Shown: piece by piece, positions 1 to 8,665 of the stretch
Numbering within the stretch: the stretch's first letter is position 1
How the letters are laid out: the number at the start of each line of letters is the position of its first letter
Assembly (NCBI GenBank): GCA_015056815.1
Contig: SVFN01000005.1
Location: forward strand, 94,274-158,273
DNA from: Lachnospiraceae bacterium
GTDB taxonomy: Bacteria; Bacillota; Clostridia; Lachnospirales; Lachnospiraceae
Length of the DNA stretch: 64,000 nucleotides
Direction: 5' to 3'
Program-made: the position numbers and the translations under genes
Notes under the pieces: model-generated
Seen by the model: only the letters and a program-made list of their open reading frames with translations
Told to the model about the DNA's origin: nothing
Databases searched by the model: none

Positions 1-934
1 TAACGATCGTCTTGATCAGACGATACATGACAATACCGATGACCAGGATCATCACGATCATCACAATGTAACAGATCATCATAAATCTGGAAAGGCTCTT
101 CAATACGTCCTTTTCACTTACAGAGGAAACCATGGTCCAGGATGTACCCTCCACATTATTCAAAGCTACATAATAAGTGGTGCCGTCAACCGCTATTTTA
201 CGGATTTCTCCCATAGAGCCGTTCATGAATTCTTTTAACTTCACCAGGAAAGCATCCTCGGGATGATCGGAGATCTTACTGCCGTTATAAGATGCCTCAT
301 AGTAAGATAAGATATCCTCCCCGGCAAGCATCATGGTCATACCGGTCTCCATCGGCTTAAACTGTGCTGTCGCCGCCACGATACTGTCAAGAGTGACATC
401 CACTGCCGCAACACCGACTCTGCCGTCCGCCAGCGTGATTTTGCGCGACATGGTCACGACCACGCTCCCGCTGTCGCTGTCAACATACGGCGTACCGTAG
501 GTAAACTTACTGCTGCCGATTCCGTCCTTATACCAGTCGCGTTCTGTGATCACATAATCCGCATCCGGCTCCCAGCCCGAGGGATCGATCCAGGTACCAT
601 CCTCAAGTCCTGTGTAGAAACCATTCGGCGTCAGTTCACTGAACGTAAGCGAGGGCTCCAGATAGGCCTTCATTTCCTCGATATCCTTAAACGGAACTCT
701 CTCGAGCGTCTGCGCATACTGTTCGAAGGTCGCCGTCAGCGCCTCCATCTCTCCGCTGATCTGCGCCGCATTTGCATTCGCATCACTCAGCAGGTCATCC
801 TGCGCTAAAGATGTGATAATACTTTTTGCCTGCATGGACAGAAACAGGATCACAAATATGATCGCCACTGTCACCATAGGAAGCAAAATGGTCAATAACT
901 TCGTGCTGATACTTCTTTTTGCCTTTTTTTCCAT
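1..934 (-). CDS. Cache-domain chemoreceptor / sensor, 5' part only (cut by window edge)
   Basis: The first 311 residues of a membrane sensor, reading out of the window. I see a positively charged N-terminus, a first membrane segment at about residues 12-33, an extracellular region of about 250 residues with the layout of a double Cache ligand-binding domain (repeated YGTPYVD-like and DVTLDSI-like elements), and a second membrane segment at about 287-306. The sequence ends just where a HAMP domain would begin. Most proteins with this layout are methyl-accepting chemotaxis proteins, but the output domain lies outside the window, so a GGDEF or kinase output is possible. The ATG at 934 follows a strong AAAGGAGAGG site. 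A weak promoter candidate (TTTTGC, 17 bp, TAAAAT) lies in the 134-bp gap to the next gene. Confidence 0.8.
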   Translation of the reverse strand, partial: MEKKAKRSISTKLLTILLPMVTVAIIFVILFLSMQAKSIITSLAQDDLLSDANANAAQISGEMEALTATFEQYAQTLERVPFKDIEEMKAYLEPSLTFSELTPNGFYTGLEDGTWIDPSGWEPDADYVITERDWYKDGIGSSKFTYGTPYVDSDSGSVVVTMSRKITLADGRVGVAAVDVTLDSIVAATAQFKPMETGMTMMLAGEDILSYYEASYNGSKISDHPEDAFLVKLKEFMNGSMGEIRKIAVDGTTYYVALNNVEGTSWTMVSSVSEKDVLKSLSRFMMICYIVMIVMILVIGIVMYRLIKTIV

Positions 935-1068
935 CTTAACCCTCTCCTTTTATCATAAGATTTTTCATTTTCCCATCACTCATATCCTCATTTTATCGCA
1001 AAATACGCTTAGGCAAAAGTACTGTTTTTCTCTCTTTTTTTTGTCAGTTTTTATCCATTTTAAACAAT

Positions 1069-2178
1069 TCACTGCTTGAAAATGCTTCTTTTCATCCCTT
1101 GCGCATTTCTTTTCCGTTCCCGGATCCTGTTCAGTATACTGCCTGCACAGGAAATCCCCGCGATCGTTACAGGGATCATTCCAAACCGCAGTAAAACCGG
1201 GACCACGGAATCCTCCCGCATGCCTGCCATTTCACACAGAACCGCGATCCCGCTTTGCAAAAACAGAAACACAAACAGATGATAACACAGGATCGTCAGC
1301 GTATATTTTCCCGGCTTATAAAGTATACGCGGCAGATAAGAACGCCGGCCCCCGCACTCCGCCCGGTAGCATAAAAGCATGATCAGAAAGGAGGCTGTAA
1401 CAGCATTATACAGGTCGATGATCATGGACTTGCCATACTCTCCGATAGAAAGATTTGCAGATCCGTTCCACAAAGCAGTCAGCACAAAGACCGTCCCCGC
1501 CGCCAGACAAAAGAGCGAAGCCTTTTTGTCCCGGCAGGCTTTCTCCAGAAAATCCGTCTTGCCGATCGAGTAGCCCACCTCCAGAAGCGCCGTAAAAAAC
1601 GGTACGGCGTCCAGACTCCACGGCAACAGTACCGGAGAGATGTAATGATAAAAAAACTGAAGAAACAGCCCGATAGATATCACCAGGCCTGTCCTTTTTA
1701 AATCCTCTTTGAACAAACGCATCAGACCGTCAAATACAGCAAGACTTACAAACAATGCGGGCAAAAACCAGGTCGGTGCATTCTGCAGATGCAAAAAGAA
1801 CACATTCTTCTCCGGCATCGTTCTTGCGCTCAGATAAAGCTGGTTTCTCGCATATAAGATCCCGATCACACTCTGCATGCCCACCGTATGAAATCCGCCA
1901 TCCACCACCCATTCTTTGCATGCAAAAAACAACAGATAAAACAGGTTCGCTGCCAAATACGGCAAAAGAAGTCTTTTTGCCTTTTCCTTTATAAACTCCC
2001 GATACGAAATCTCTTTTGTCCGGTATGTAAAACCGGCCAGCACAAAAAAGACCGGAACATAAAACATACCGCCCCAGAAATTAACGCCGGGGATCCCAAC
2101 CTGCGCATGATTCAATAATACGATAAAGATCGCGATGGTCTTGACTGCATCCAGCCATCCTTCTCTCTTTTTTTTCAT
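1069..2178 (-). CDS. Acyltransferase family 3 membrane protein
   Basis: 369-aa integral membrane protein of the Acyltransferase_3 (OafA/WecH-like) family, which transfers acetyl or similar acyl groups to cell-surface glycans. The N-terminus shows the family signature WLDAVKTIAIFIVLLNHAQ with the conserved His at about residue 24, followed by VFFVLAGFTYR (family form FFVLSGF). About ten hydrophobic segments follow and the length is normal. It lies downstream of an O-antigen-ligase-like gene but has its own promoter (2232-2260). The ribosome site GGAG is only two bases from the ATG, so initiation may be inefficient. The neighbour suggests glycan modification. The actual substrate cannot be read from the sequence. 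Confidence 0.85.
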   Translation of the reverse strand: MKKKREGWLDAVKTIAIFIVLLNHAQVGIPGVNFWGGMFYVPVFFVLAGFTYRTKEISYREFIKEKAKRLLLPYLAANLFYLLFFACKEWVVDGGFHTVGMQSVIGILYARNQLYLSARTMPEKNVFFLHLQNAPTWFLPALFVSLAVFDGLMRLFKEDLKRTGLVISIGLFLQFFYHYISPVLLPWSLDAVPFFTALLEVGYSIGKTDFLEKACRDKKASLFCLAAGTVFVLTALWNGSANLSIGEYGKSMIIDLYNAVTASFLIMLLCYRAECGGRRSYLPRILYKPGKYTLTILCYHLFVFLFLQSGIAVLCEMAGMREDSVVPVLLRFGMIPVTIAGISCAGSILNRIRERKRNAQGMKRSIFKQ

Positions 2179-2231
2179 ATCTCCAGATTCTTTCTATGAT
2201 AGATTTATATCTTACCCTGTAATTCGCAGTA

Positions 2232-2260
2232 AGGATAGCACATTTGACACTCTTTTTCAA
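2232..2260 (-). promoter_or_regulatory. Sigma-A type promoter for the acyltransferase
   Basis: On the minus strand TTGAAA (2255-2260), a 17-bp spacer, then TATCCT (2232-2237). Start of transcription would be near 2225, giving a leader of about 47 bases. Confidence 0.6.
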
Positions 2261-2267
2261 GAGAACT

Positions 2268-4040
2268 TCAAAACGGATTGTTCTGATAGAACAGGATCAG
2301 TTCAGCATCCTCCCGCGGGATCTCGAAGGAAGGTTTGTCTTTGATCTTCCAGGCAAGAGGATCTGTCTGTTTTTTTACCTTTTGTACCATCTGCGGCACC
2401 TGAAGCAGTTCCTCCCGGTATTTCGAGGCTGCCTTCCTCTCTCCCTGTATAGCGCTGTAAGCGGCGGCTTCGTCCAGCAGGTGAATGTACTCGCTGTATG
2501 CCGTCATATTATATCTGTTCAACGCAATATAATGCTGCAGTGCCGTAAACATGGCGTCGTACTTTTTTTCATCACGATAGTAATACGACTGCACAAGCCA
2601 GCCCGCACTGCTGTAGGGATTGGCATTTACGATCCGCTCGGCATATCCTGCTGCTGACTCTGTATCCTCCTGTTGCACCATCAGATGCTCCTGCACAGAG
2701 GACTTAAACGGATAAAGTTTTGCCGACAGCTCATATTTTCCGCTCTCCTCCAAAAAGCCTGCCACTGCAAACCACAGCATCATAACTGCGAAGCCGGCAA
2801 ACGCCAGACTCCATTTTTTTCCCTTTAAAGCAAACATTTCATCCTGCTTTTTCCGACTGGTTTTGGTGCAAAGGCTGACCGGGAATGCGTTTTTCTCCTC
2901 CCAGTCCATCATACATAAAAGAAAAAGCGCTACAAAAGAAAACGCCAGATCCGGATCAAAAAACAAATGTACTCCGATGATGACAAGTAGCAGACGTTTT
3001 TTGCCATCTCCCCGTTTCCAGACTCTTACAACTAAAAACAAAAACGCGCCGAGTGCCACCAGCCCATGATCCAGTGCGATCTGAAGCCAGTCATTGTGTA
3101 CATAACGGACCGAATAAACTCCGTTTCTGATCAGTGGCTGTATCTCATAATACCCAAGATACCCAAGTCCCAGCGGATGCTGCAGAAGTAAAGGTATTGC
3201 ATCTTTCCAGTAAAGCAGGCGTCCGAGCAGGGTGCTCTCCTGAAAGGAGATCGTCAGAAACCTGCCAAAAGATGTTACGTTTCCAGTCCTGCCTGCCAGG
3301 AGGAATGCTCCTATAAGGCAGACAGCGCACGGGAAGAGGATCCACTTGCGAAGTATTTTTTTCTTCCAAAACAGCCAAAAGCAGACCCCCGCCGCTAGAA
3401 CAAAGGTCAGCCTGCTGCCTGTCCAGAAAATCCCTGTCAAAAGAACCAAAAGCATGAGAAGATGTAAAATATCTTTCCGCATCCATCGTTTTTTTTCATT
3501 CGCTTTCGATGAATCGGCTCCTTGTGTTTCCAAGATCTGTTCCAAAAGAAGCACCAGCGCAAGAAGCAGATACAAAGCCATGGTATTGGCATATTGAAAG
3601 AATCCCCCAAGACGTCCGCTATTGATGACAAGCCCGCGAAGATCCGGAATCCTGCAAAAGATCAACGCCATCAGAACCATCACCACGCCGCTTGCCGGTA
3701 AAAGTCCAAATGCTTCCTCCCTCTCTTCTTTCGTTTTCTGCATCAGAAACAATACCCAGATTCCCGCCGCCAGGACCCGCAGAAAACCAATGAATGCCGT
3801 TCCTTTATCAATCCCGCACAAAAAGGCCAGAAAGGCTGCGCCTATGTAAGCACTCCCTGCCAGCACATTCCTGTTTCGGTATACTCTGATCCCGTTTTCC
3901 CTGCATGCCCCATACCCCAACAGAGCGCACAATACCACCGTCAGGGTAAATAATAAAAATGGATAAGACAGCCCGCACAAAAATGCTGAGGCTGTCAGTA
4001 TCCATTTGATGTAATTGTGGGATGTATCCCGTTTTTTCAT
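2268..4040 (-). CDS. O-antigen ligase / Wzy-like polysaccharide polymerase with C-terminal repeat domain
   Basis: 590-aa polytopic membrane protein. About ten hydrophobic segments fill the first 390 residues, and the large loop contains YVHNDWLQIALDHGLVAL, the hallmark of the Wzy_C / WaaL O-antigen ligase superfamily. The last 190 residues are soluble and look like TPR helices (SAAGYAERIVNANPYSSAGW, then YDAMFTALQHYIALNRYN), as in many Gram-positive Wzy-like proteins. Expected role: joining or polymerising lipid-linked glycan repeat units at the outer face of the membrane. It begins 15 bases after the stop of the 1199-aa surface protein, so the two are probably cotranscribed. No glycosyltransferases lie next to it, so the glycan is unknown. 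The ribosome binding site is weak. Confidence 0.8.
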   Translation of the reverse strand: MKKRDTSHNYIKWILTASAFLCGLSYPFLLFTLTVVLCALLGYGACRENGIRVYRNRNVLAGSAYIGAAFLAFLCGIDKGTAFIGFLRVLAAGIWVLFLMQKTKEEREEAFGLLPASGVVMVLMALIFCRIPDLRGLVINSGRLGGFFQYANTMALYLLLALVLLLEQILETQGADSSKANEKKRWMRKDILHLLMLLVLLTGIFWTGSRLTFVLAAGVCFWLFWKKKILRKWILFPCAVCLIGAFLLAGRTGNVTSFGRFLTISFQESTLLGRLLYWKDAIPLLLQHPLGLGYLGYYEIQPLIRNGVYSVRYVHNDWLQIALDHGLVALGAFLFLVVRVWKRGDGKKRLLLVIIGVHLFFDPDLAFSFVALFLLCMMDWEEKNAFPVSLCTKTSRKKQDEMFALKGKKWSLAFAGFAVMMLWFAVAGFLEESGKYELSAKLYPFKSSVQEHLMVQQEDTESAAGYAERIVNANPYSSAGWLVQSYYYRDEKKYDAMFTALQHYIALNRYNMTAYSEYIHLLDEAAAYSAIQGERKAASKYREELLQVPQMVQKVKKQTDPLAWKIKDKPSFEIPREDAELILFYQNNPF

Positions 4041-4055
4041 AATCCGTTGTTTATC

Positions 4056-7000
4056 CTATTTTTTGTTCAGTACAATCTTTTTTGCCTTTGACCAGGCAGA
4101 ATAATATTTCTTTTCGCGGATCTTTTTGTAAGAACGGATCCGCACATAATAAGTGCTTTGCTTAGAGCGCAGTCCCTTTAAGATCACCCAGGTGGCTTTA
4201 TTATTCCGAATCGTCTGCGTCTTTGCTTTGGCAAAATTCTTTTTTAACGAATAACTGATCTCATATCCGTCCGTGTTTTTGGTCTGCTTTCTCCAGGTAA
4301 CCTTAATCCCTCTGGATTTTGCCGACAGCTTCAGTCCGGAAGCATTCTTCGGTCCGATATAAAATTTCAGGGTCCTGCTTCCGCTGTAATCGCCTTTTAA
4401 CGTAACAGTCGCCGTATAGGCACCGATCTCCTTACAGTTTTTCGGAATCGTCAGAGTATAATCCGTATTTTCCTTCAGACTCCGTCCTGTACTGTCTTTT
4501 ATGACCAGCTTCGGTTTTCTGTTTTTGCCCTTATAAGTCAGGATTTCCTCCGCGAAGCATACCTGTGCCACTTTCGGGATCACTGTCACAAAAGAGCTCT
4601 CTAGGCATTCCTTACAATGCCTGCTCTTTTGTCCGTCTTTGGTAAAGGTCGCCTTACGGTCGATCGTCCACTTGCTGTCATAGCGGTGTGTATGTGCAAA
4701 AGTCGCGCCCGCCTCTGTCGTTCGGATATTCGTCAGACGTTTCGATGATGTCGTCACACCGATATAGATCGGTGAAAAGGTCACAAAGTTCGGATAAATG
4801 TAACCATTCGGATCCACCTCGCACTGCTGGGTACTCCAGTTGCCGTCATGGTAATGTCCGACCACCGCATAGAGTCCGGTAAAGGATTTCCCGATGTAGA
4901 TTCCGATCTGTCCTTTTCCTTTGGCATTCAGATCAAAAAGCTTCAAAGCCTGTACCGTTGTCTGTGTCTCCTTGGCCGCATTGATCACTCCATACACCAC
5001 ATCCTTTAACGAATTTAAGGCATTCTGATCCTTCACTTTCGTCACATCCTGAATGCGCAGACTGCTTTCGGACGGGATCCTGAAGCCTGTCAGATCCAAC
5101 AGTTCTTCATCTTCCGCGCTCTTTACAAGCTGTCCGGCCTTCTGCTTAGCTTCCTCATCCGTCTGAGGAATCGTCGTGTCTGTATTGTCAAATTCCTTAC
5201 CGTCCTGATCGTATTCCTTTTCTTCAAACACCGTATATAGCGTAACATCCTGCGTCACCCGGTAGGTATTAATGTTGATCACCTGACCGCCTTCTGTCTC
5301 GGAGAAACCGATAAACTTCTGTGTGGGCCGGTCAAAGTAATGACACCATCTCTCAAAATAGACCAGACTTCCGTTCTCGGGTATGCGATACTCTCCGTAC
5401 AGCATTCCCTTGAAGGTCACTGTAAAATACTGATCCGTCCAGGATGCATACAGATTCGTATCCTCTGTGGGCGTGAAGTTCGAAAGATCCACCGTCTCAC
5501 CATTTGCTTCGGTGCTCCAGCCCGCAAAAGCATAGCCGTCACGCACTGCCGTATTTCCCACATAATTCATCGGCTTATCTGTATAGTAAGAACCTGCAAA
5601 CATCTTACTCAGTTCTTCCTGGTCATCCCGGTAGATCGATGCTCCCCAGTAAGAAGCCAGTTTTCCTTCGTTGGCATGTACGGTCACTGCTACTACCTTT
5701 TTCCATACGGCATAAAGAGTGATATCCTTTTTTGCCTCAAAGGTATCCTCATTGACCACATTTCTGCCATCCGCCGTAGTACTCCATTCCACAACTTTAA
5801 ATCCGTCTACCTCCGGATGGCTGAGTGTGATCCTTCCGGTAATGTACTTCCTGCTGTAGTCCGGCATATCCTCTGCCAGATTTCTTCCGTTTCCGTCATA
5901 CGTGACCGTTACCACCGGAAGCCACGCTGCTGTGATCGTCATATCCCGCGCCGGTATAAAGGACGAAAGCGCATCCTTTCGCTTTCCTTCATCCGTCACC
6001 CAGCAGTGAAAACCATAGTTGCGCTTCGTCGCATAAGCGGAAGGAATCCATGCATTCGATTCGACAAAGGATTTTCCTTCGATGACTTTACGGGTTGTGG
6101 AAGAAACCAGATCTCCGATCCCTTTTTCAGCATCATAATAAGAGAGACTTCCGCCGTTTGCCAGGAAAGTGATCAGATATGCCTTTTTCCATACAGCATA
6201 CAAGGTCATATCACTCTCAACCTTCATCGTATTGATGTCCGTTATCACTTCTCCGTTTTTCGTCAGACTCCAGCCTCCAAAGGCAAGATGATCATTGTTG
6301 ATCGACGGGGGAGATGTATAATAATAGTTCAGGCTCTGTCCCTGCGGATAATCCTGCTTTTGGGTGGTGATATTGACTCCGAAATACCCGCCGTTGGCAT
6401 CATACGTCACCGTTTTTTTCGGTTTAAATACCGCATATAATGTCGTATCCGCCGTCAGTTTATCCTCGTAGGTGATCAGTCCGCCCGATGCATCCGCTGT
6501 CCTGGACCAGCCGAAAAACAGCATACCCTGTGGCGGAGTCAGCGTATAGCTGTAAGCGGAAGCCGCACTTAAAAGACTGCTTCCCTCGATCTTTCGCTCC
6601 ACTGTGATCGCATCCCTGCTGTTTTTATACGAGCCGCCATTTAAATCCAGTGTCACATCGAAGGCCTGCTTCCAGACCGGATACAGGGTCGTATTGCGCT
6701 CTGCCGTGATCCCGGGCAGAACCTCCTGTGCGTTAAGTCCCGTATTCCATCCGGCAAAGGCAATATTGTTGCCCTTTGTCGCCTTGATGGTATAGCCGTT
6801 GAAGGTCTCGTTCGACGTATAAAGACTATAATAGGATCCTTTCTGTACAAACGTATCAAATTCTGTCACTTCCTCCGGTGCCGCCTGTCCCGAAGAGGAA
6901 CGTATTGCCGTTCCCTTTTCGATCACAAAACGGATACGGACGGTATCCTTCCATACCGCATAAAGCGTCACATTTCCTTTGACTGTATAGGAATTACTGT

Positions 7001-7655
7001 TGGAATAAGCGGTACCGCTTCCGTCCTGCGCCAGACTCCAGCCTGCAAACACTTTGCTCTCATCCGCCCATTTGGCATCTGTAAAATAGGTACTGCCCGC
7101 ATAGCCGATCACCGTACCCGGCGCATACTTTTTGGTAATGCGCGCCACATCCTCGATCGTACCGCCATTGGCATTAAAGGTAACGCTATAAGGATCTCCC
7201 CATACTGCAGTAAACTCTGTATCTTTTGTCACCAGATATTCATACTTTCCTGTATAAAGCTGGGAACCGTCCGCGGTATTACTCCAGCCTAAAAAGATCT
7301 TGTCCGGCTCCGCATGCACCAGTGCGCTCTCCTCTCCGGCACCGAGCAGAATCGTGCTTCCCTTTTCCACATCACAGACAACCGAATCGCTTCCCTGCGA
7401 AGACGTCACTTTGGCCCCTGCAGCAGTGCTCTTAAGCTGCAGCTGAAGCTGCTCTTGAAACTGCCCGTTTTCTCCGGCATGAAACGTGATCTTGCAGGAA
7501 GATGCGGCAACTGTCTGGGGCAGGATCGCATTCTCCGATACACCGGCCGCCCCTTCCTTTGCCTGTACATTCCATGGAACCGCCATCCAGAACAAAAGCG
7601 TGATGACAGCAAAAAATAACCGTATATTCTGAGATTTATGATCTGATCTGTGCAT
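4056..7655 (-). CDS. Secreted InlB B-repeat surface protein, 1199 aa
   Basis: Large exported protein with a signal peptide (hydrophobic core at about residues 13-31, cleavage near VQA-KE). It carries nine tandem Listeria-Bacteroides (InlB B) repeats between about residues 50 and 815, each starting with a form of VTYDANGG, continuing to FAGWS and ending TLYAVWK. A region of about 150 residues with no recognised fold follows, then a short CKEC-containing segment, an Ig-like module (LTYKGKNRKPKLVIKD), and a C-terminal fibronectin-like module (KVTWRKQTKNTDGYEISY). There is no LPXTG motif and no C-terminal membrane anchor; the protein ends in VLNKK. It is the only large surface protein of this type outside the 34-62 kb island. 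It has a good ribosome site (GGAAGGAG). InlB B-repeats are usually spacer or adhesion modules; the ligand is unknown. Confidence 0.85.
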   Translation of the reverse strand: MHRSDHKSQNIRLFFAVITLLFWMAVPWNVQAKEGAAGVSENAILPQTVAASSCKITFHAGENGQFQEQLQLQLKSTAAGAKVTSSQGSDSVVCDVEKGSTILLGAGEESALVHAEPDKIFLGWSNTADGSQLYTGKYEYLVTKDTEFTAVWGDPYSVTFNANGGTIEDVARITKKYAPGTVIGYAGSTYFTDAKWADESKVFAGWSLAQDGSGTAYSNSNSYTVKGNVTLYAVWKDTVRIRFVIEKGTAIRSSSGQAAPEEVTEFDTFVQKGSYYSLYTSNETFNGYTIKATKGNNIAFAGWNTGLNAQEVLPGITAERNTTLYPVWKQAFDVTLDLNGGSYKNSRDAITVERKIEGSSLLSAASAYSYTLTPPQGMLFFGWSRTADASGGLITYEDKLTADTTLYAVFKPKKTVTYDANGGYFGVNITTQKQDYPQGQSLNYYYTSPPSINNDHLAFGGWSLTKNGEVITDINTMKVESDMTLYAVWKKAYLITFLANGGSLSYYDAEKGIGDLVSSTTRKVIEGKSFVESNAWIPSAYATKRNYGFHCWVTDEGKRKDALSSFIPARDMTITAAWLPVVTVTYDGNGRNLAEDMPDYSRKYITGRITLSHPEVDGFKVVEWSTTADGRNVVNEDTFEAKKDITLYAVWKKVVAVTVHANEGKLASYWGASIYRDDQEELSKMFAGSYYTDKPMNYVGNTAVRDGYAFAGWSTEANGETVDLSNFTPTEDTNLYASWTDQYFTVTFKGMLYGEYRIPENGSLVYFERWCHYFDRPTQKFIGFSETEGGQVININTYRVTQDVTLYTVFEEKEYDQDGKEFDNTDTTIPQTDEEAKQKAGQLVKSAEDEELLDLTGFRIPSESSLRIQDVTKVKDQNALNSLKDVVYGVINAAKETQTTVQALKLFDLNAKGKGQIGIYIGKSFTGLYAVVGHYHDGNWSTQQCEVDPNGYIYPNFVTFSPIYIGVTTSSKRLTNIRTTEAGATFAHTHRYDSKWTIDRKATFTKDGQKSRHCKECLESSFVTVIPKVAQVCFAEEILTYKGKNRKPKLVIKDSTGRSLKENTDYTLTIPKNCKEIGAYTATVTLKGDYSGSRTLKFYIGPKNASGLKLSAKSRGIKVTWRKQTKNTDGYEISYSLKKNFAKAKTQTIRNNKATWVILKGLRSKQSTYYVRIRSYKKIREKKYYSAWSKAKKIVLNKK

Positions 7656-7736
7656 ATTCTTTCTCCTTCCTGCTTTTTTCTTCCGGATCTGTCTGCAGCA
7701 GTAAGACAGTCCTTATGGTTTATATCGGCTTTTTTC

Positions 7737-8663
7737 TCACTTTTCTTTACTGATTTTATAGTTTCCGTTTCCGTCTCCTTCAATCACAATGGTACCGTTT
7801 TGCAGGGAAGTATAGTAATCGGTCTGTCTTTGGGTTAACAGCGCACACACCTCATCCTCCATGGGTTCCTCCTCCCCGTCTGTGACAAGTACGATTTTGG
7901 GTGTTACACTGTCTAAAAGATCATCCGTCTTTTTGTTTCCGTCACCATGATGGGGCAGTTTACACACATCATAATGCCTGCCTTCTTCGCGCTCCAGAAA
8001 TGCTTTGATTCCTTTTTTCTCCAGATCCCCGGTAAACAGATAGCTGTCTTTTCCATACTCTGCCTTTAGCAAAAGAGAAAGATCATTATCGTTTTCCTCC
8101 CATGCATCATAGACGATCCCCGAACTTTCAACCGTAAATGTCGCGCCGTCCGCTTCCAGGAATACCCGGTCGGATACGCGCTCTGTCCCGGCATCGCTTT
8201 TTTGCAGTGCCGCGACCATTTTGCGATACTGCTCCCCATGTCCGGTATAATCGGGAAGATAAATCTTTCCCACTCTGAACGCGGATAAGATCCCGGCCGC
8301 ACCACCCTCGTGATCTTTATCAAAATGGGTAATGACCATCGTATCGATCCGGCTTACCCCGTTTTCTTTCAAATACGTTATGACCCTGTCTGCTGTCTGC
8401 TCATATCCGGTATCCAGCAAAAGCGTATACGTTTTTGTCTGCAGTAAAATACAATCCCCTTTTCCGACATCGATGCAGCTCACCCGCAGTCCCCGGATGT
8501 CCAGACCGTCCTCTTTTTTTACGCCTTCGCCTTCCTCCTTCACTCCCCGGACAGCTTCTGCCCTGTCTCCGGCATCAGACGGTATTGTTGCAGCCTCCTG
8601 ACAGCCGGTCAGCAAAAGGCACAGCCAAAAACAGAACCAGTATTTTTTGATCGCTCGTTTCAA
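7737..8663 (-). CDS. ComEC-like metallo-beta-lactamase-fold lipoprotein
   Basis: 308-aa exported hydrolase related to the C-terminal nuclease-like domain of ComEC/Rec2. The N-terminus has a lipobox (LLLTGC, Cys 21), so the protein is expected on the outer face of the membrane. The fold markers are DVGKGDCILLQ, LLLDTG, the metal-binding HFDKDH motif in VITHFDKDHEGG, and KLPHHGDGN further on. Family knowledge suggests a metal-dependent phosphodiesterase, often on nucleic acid; the substrate here is unproven. The start codon is TTG, two bases after the addA stop codon, with AGGAG inside the end of addA, so it is probably translated with addA. Only 81 bases separate it from the downstream 1199-aa surface protein gene. 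Confidence 0.8.
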   Translation of the reverse strand: MKRAIKKYWFCFWLCLLLTGCQEAATIPSDAGDRAEAVRGVKEEGEGVKKEDGLDIRGLRVSCIDVGKGDCILLQTKTYTLLLDTGYEQTADRVITYLKENGVSRIDTMVITHFDKDHEGGAAGILSAFRVGKIYLPDYTGHGEQYRKMVAALQKSDAGTERVSDRVFLEADGATFTVESSGIVYDAWEENDNDLSLLLKAEYGKDSYLFTGDLEKKGIKAFLEREEGRHYDVCKLPHHGDGNKKTDDLLDSVTPKIVLVTDGEEEPMEDEVCALLTQRQTDYYTSLQNGTIVIEGDGNGNYKISKEK

Positions 8664-8665
8664 GA

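Noticed and set aside
5340..6440. Long open frame on the plus strand opposite the 1199-aa surface protein
   Set aside because: It mirrors repeat-rich coding sequence, has no ribosome site or recognisable domain, and the minus-strand frame is a clear protein with a signal peptide.
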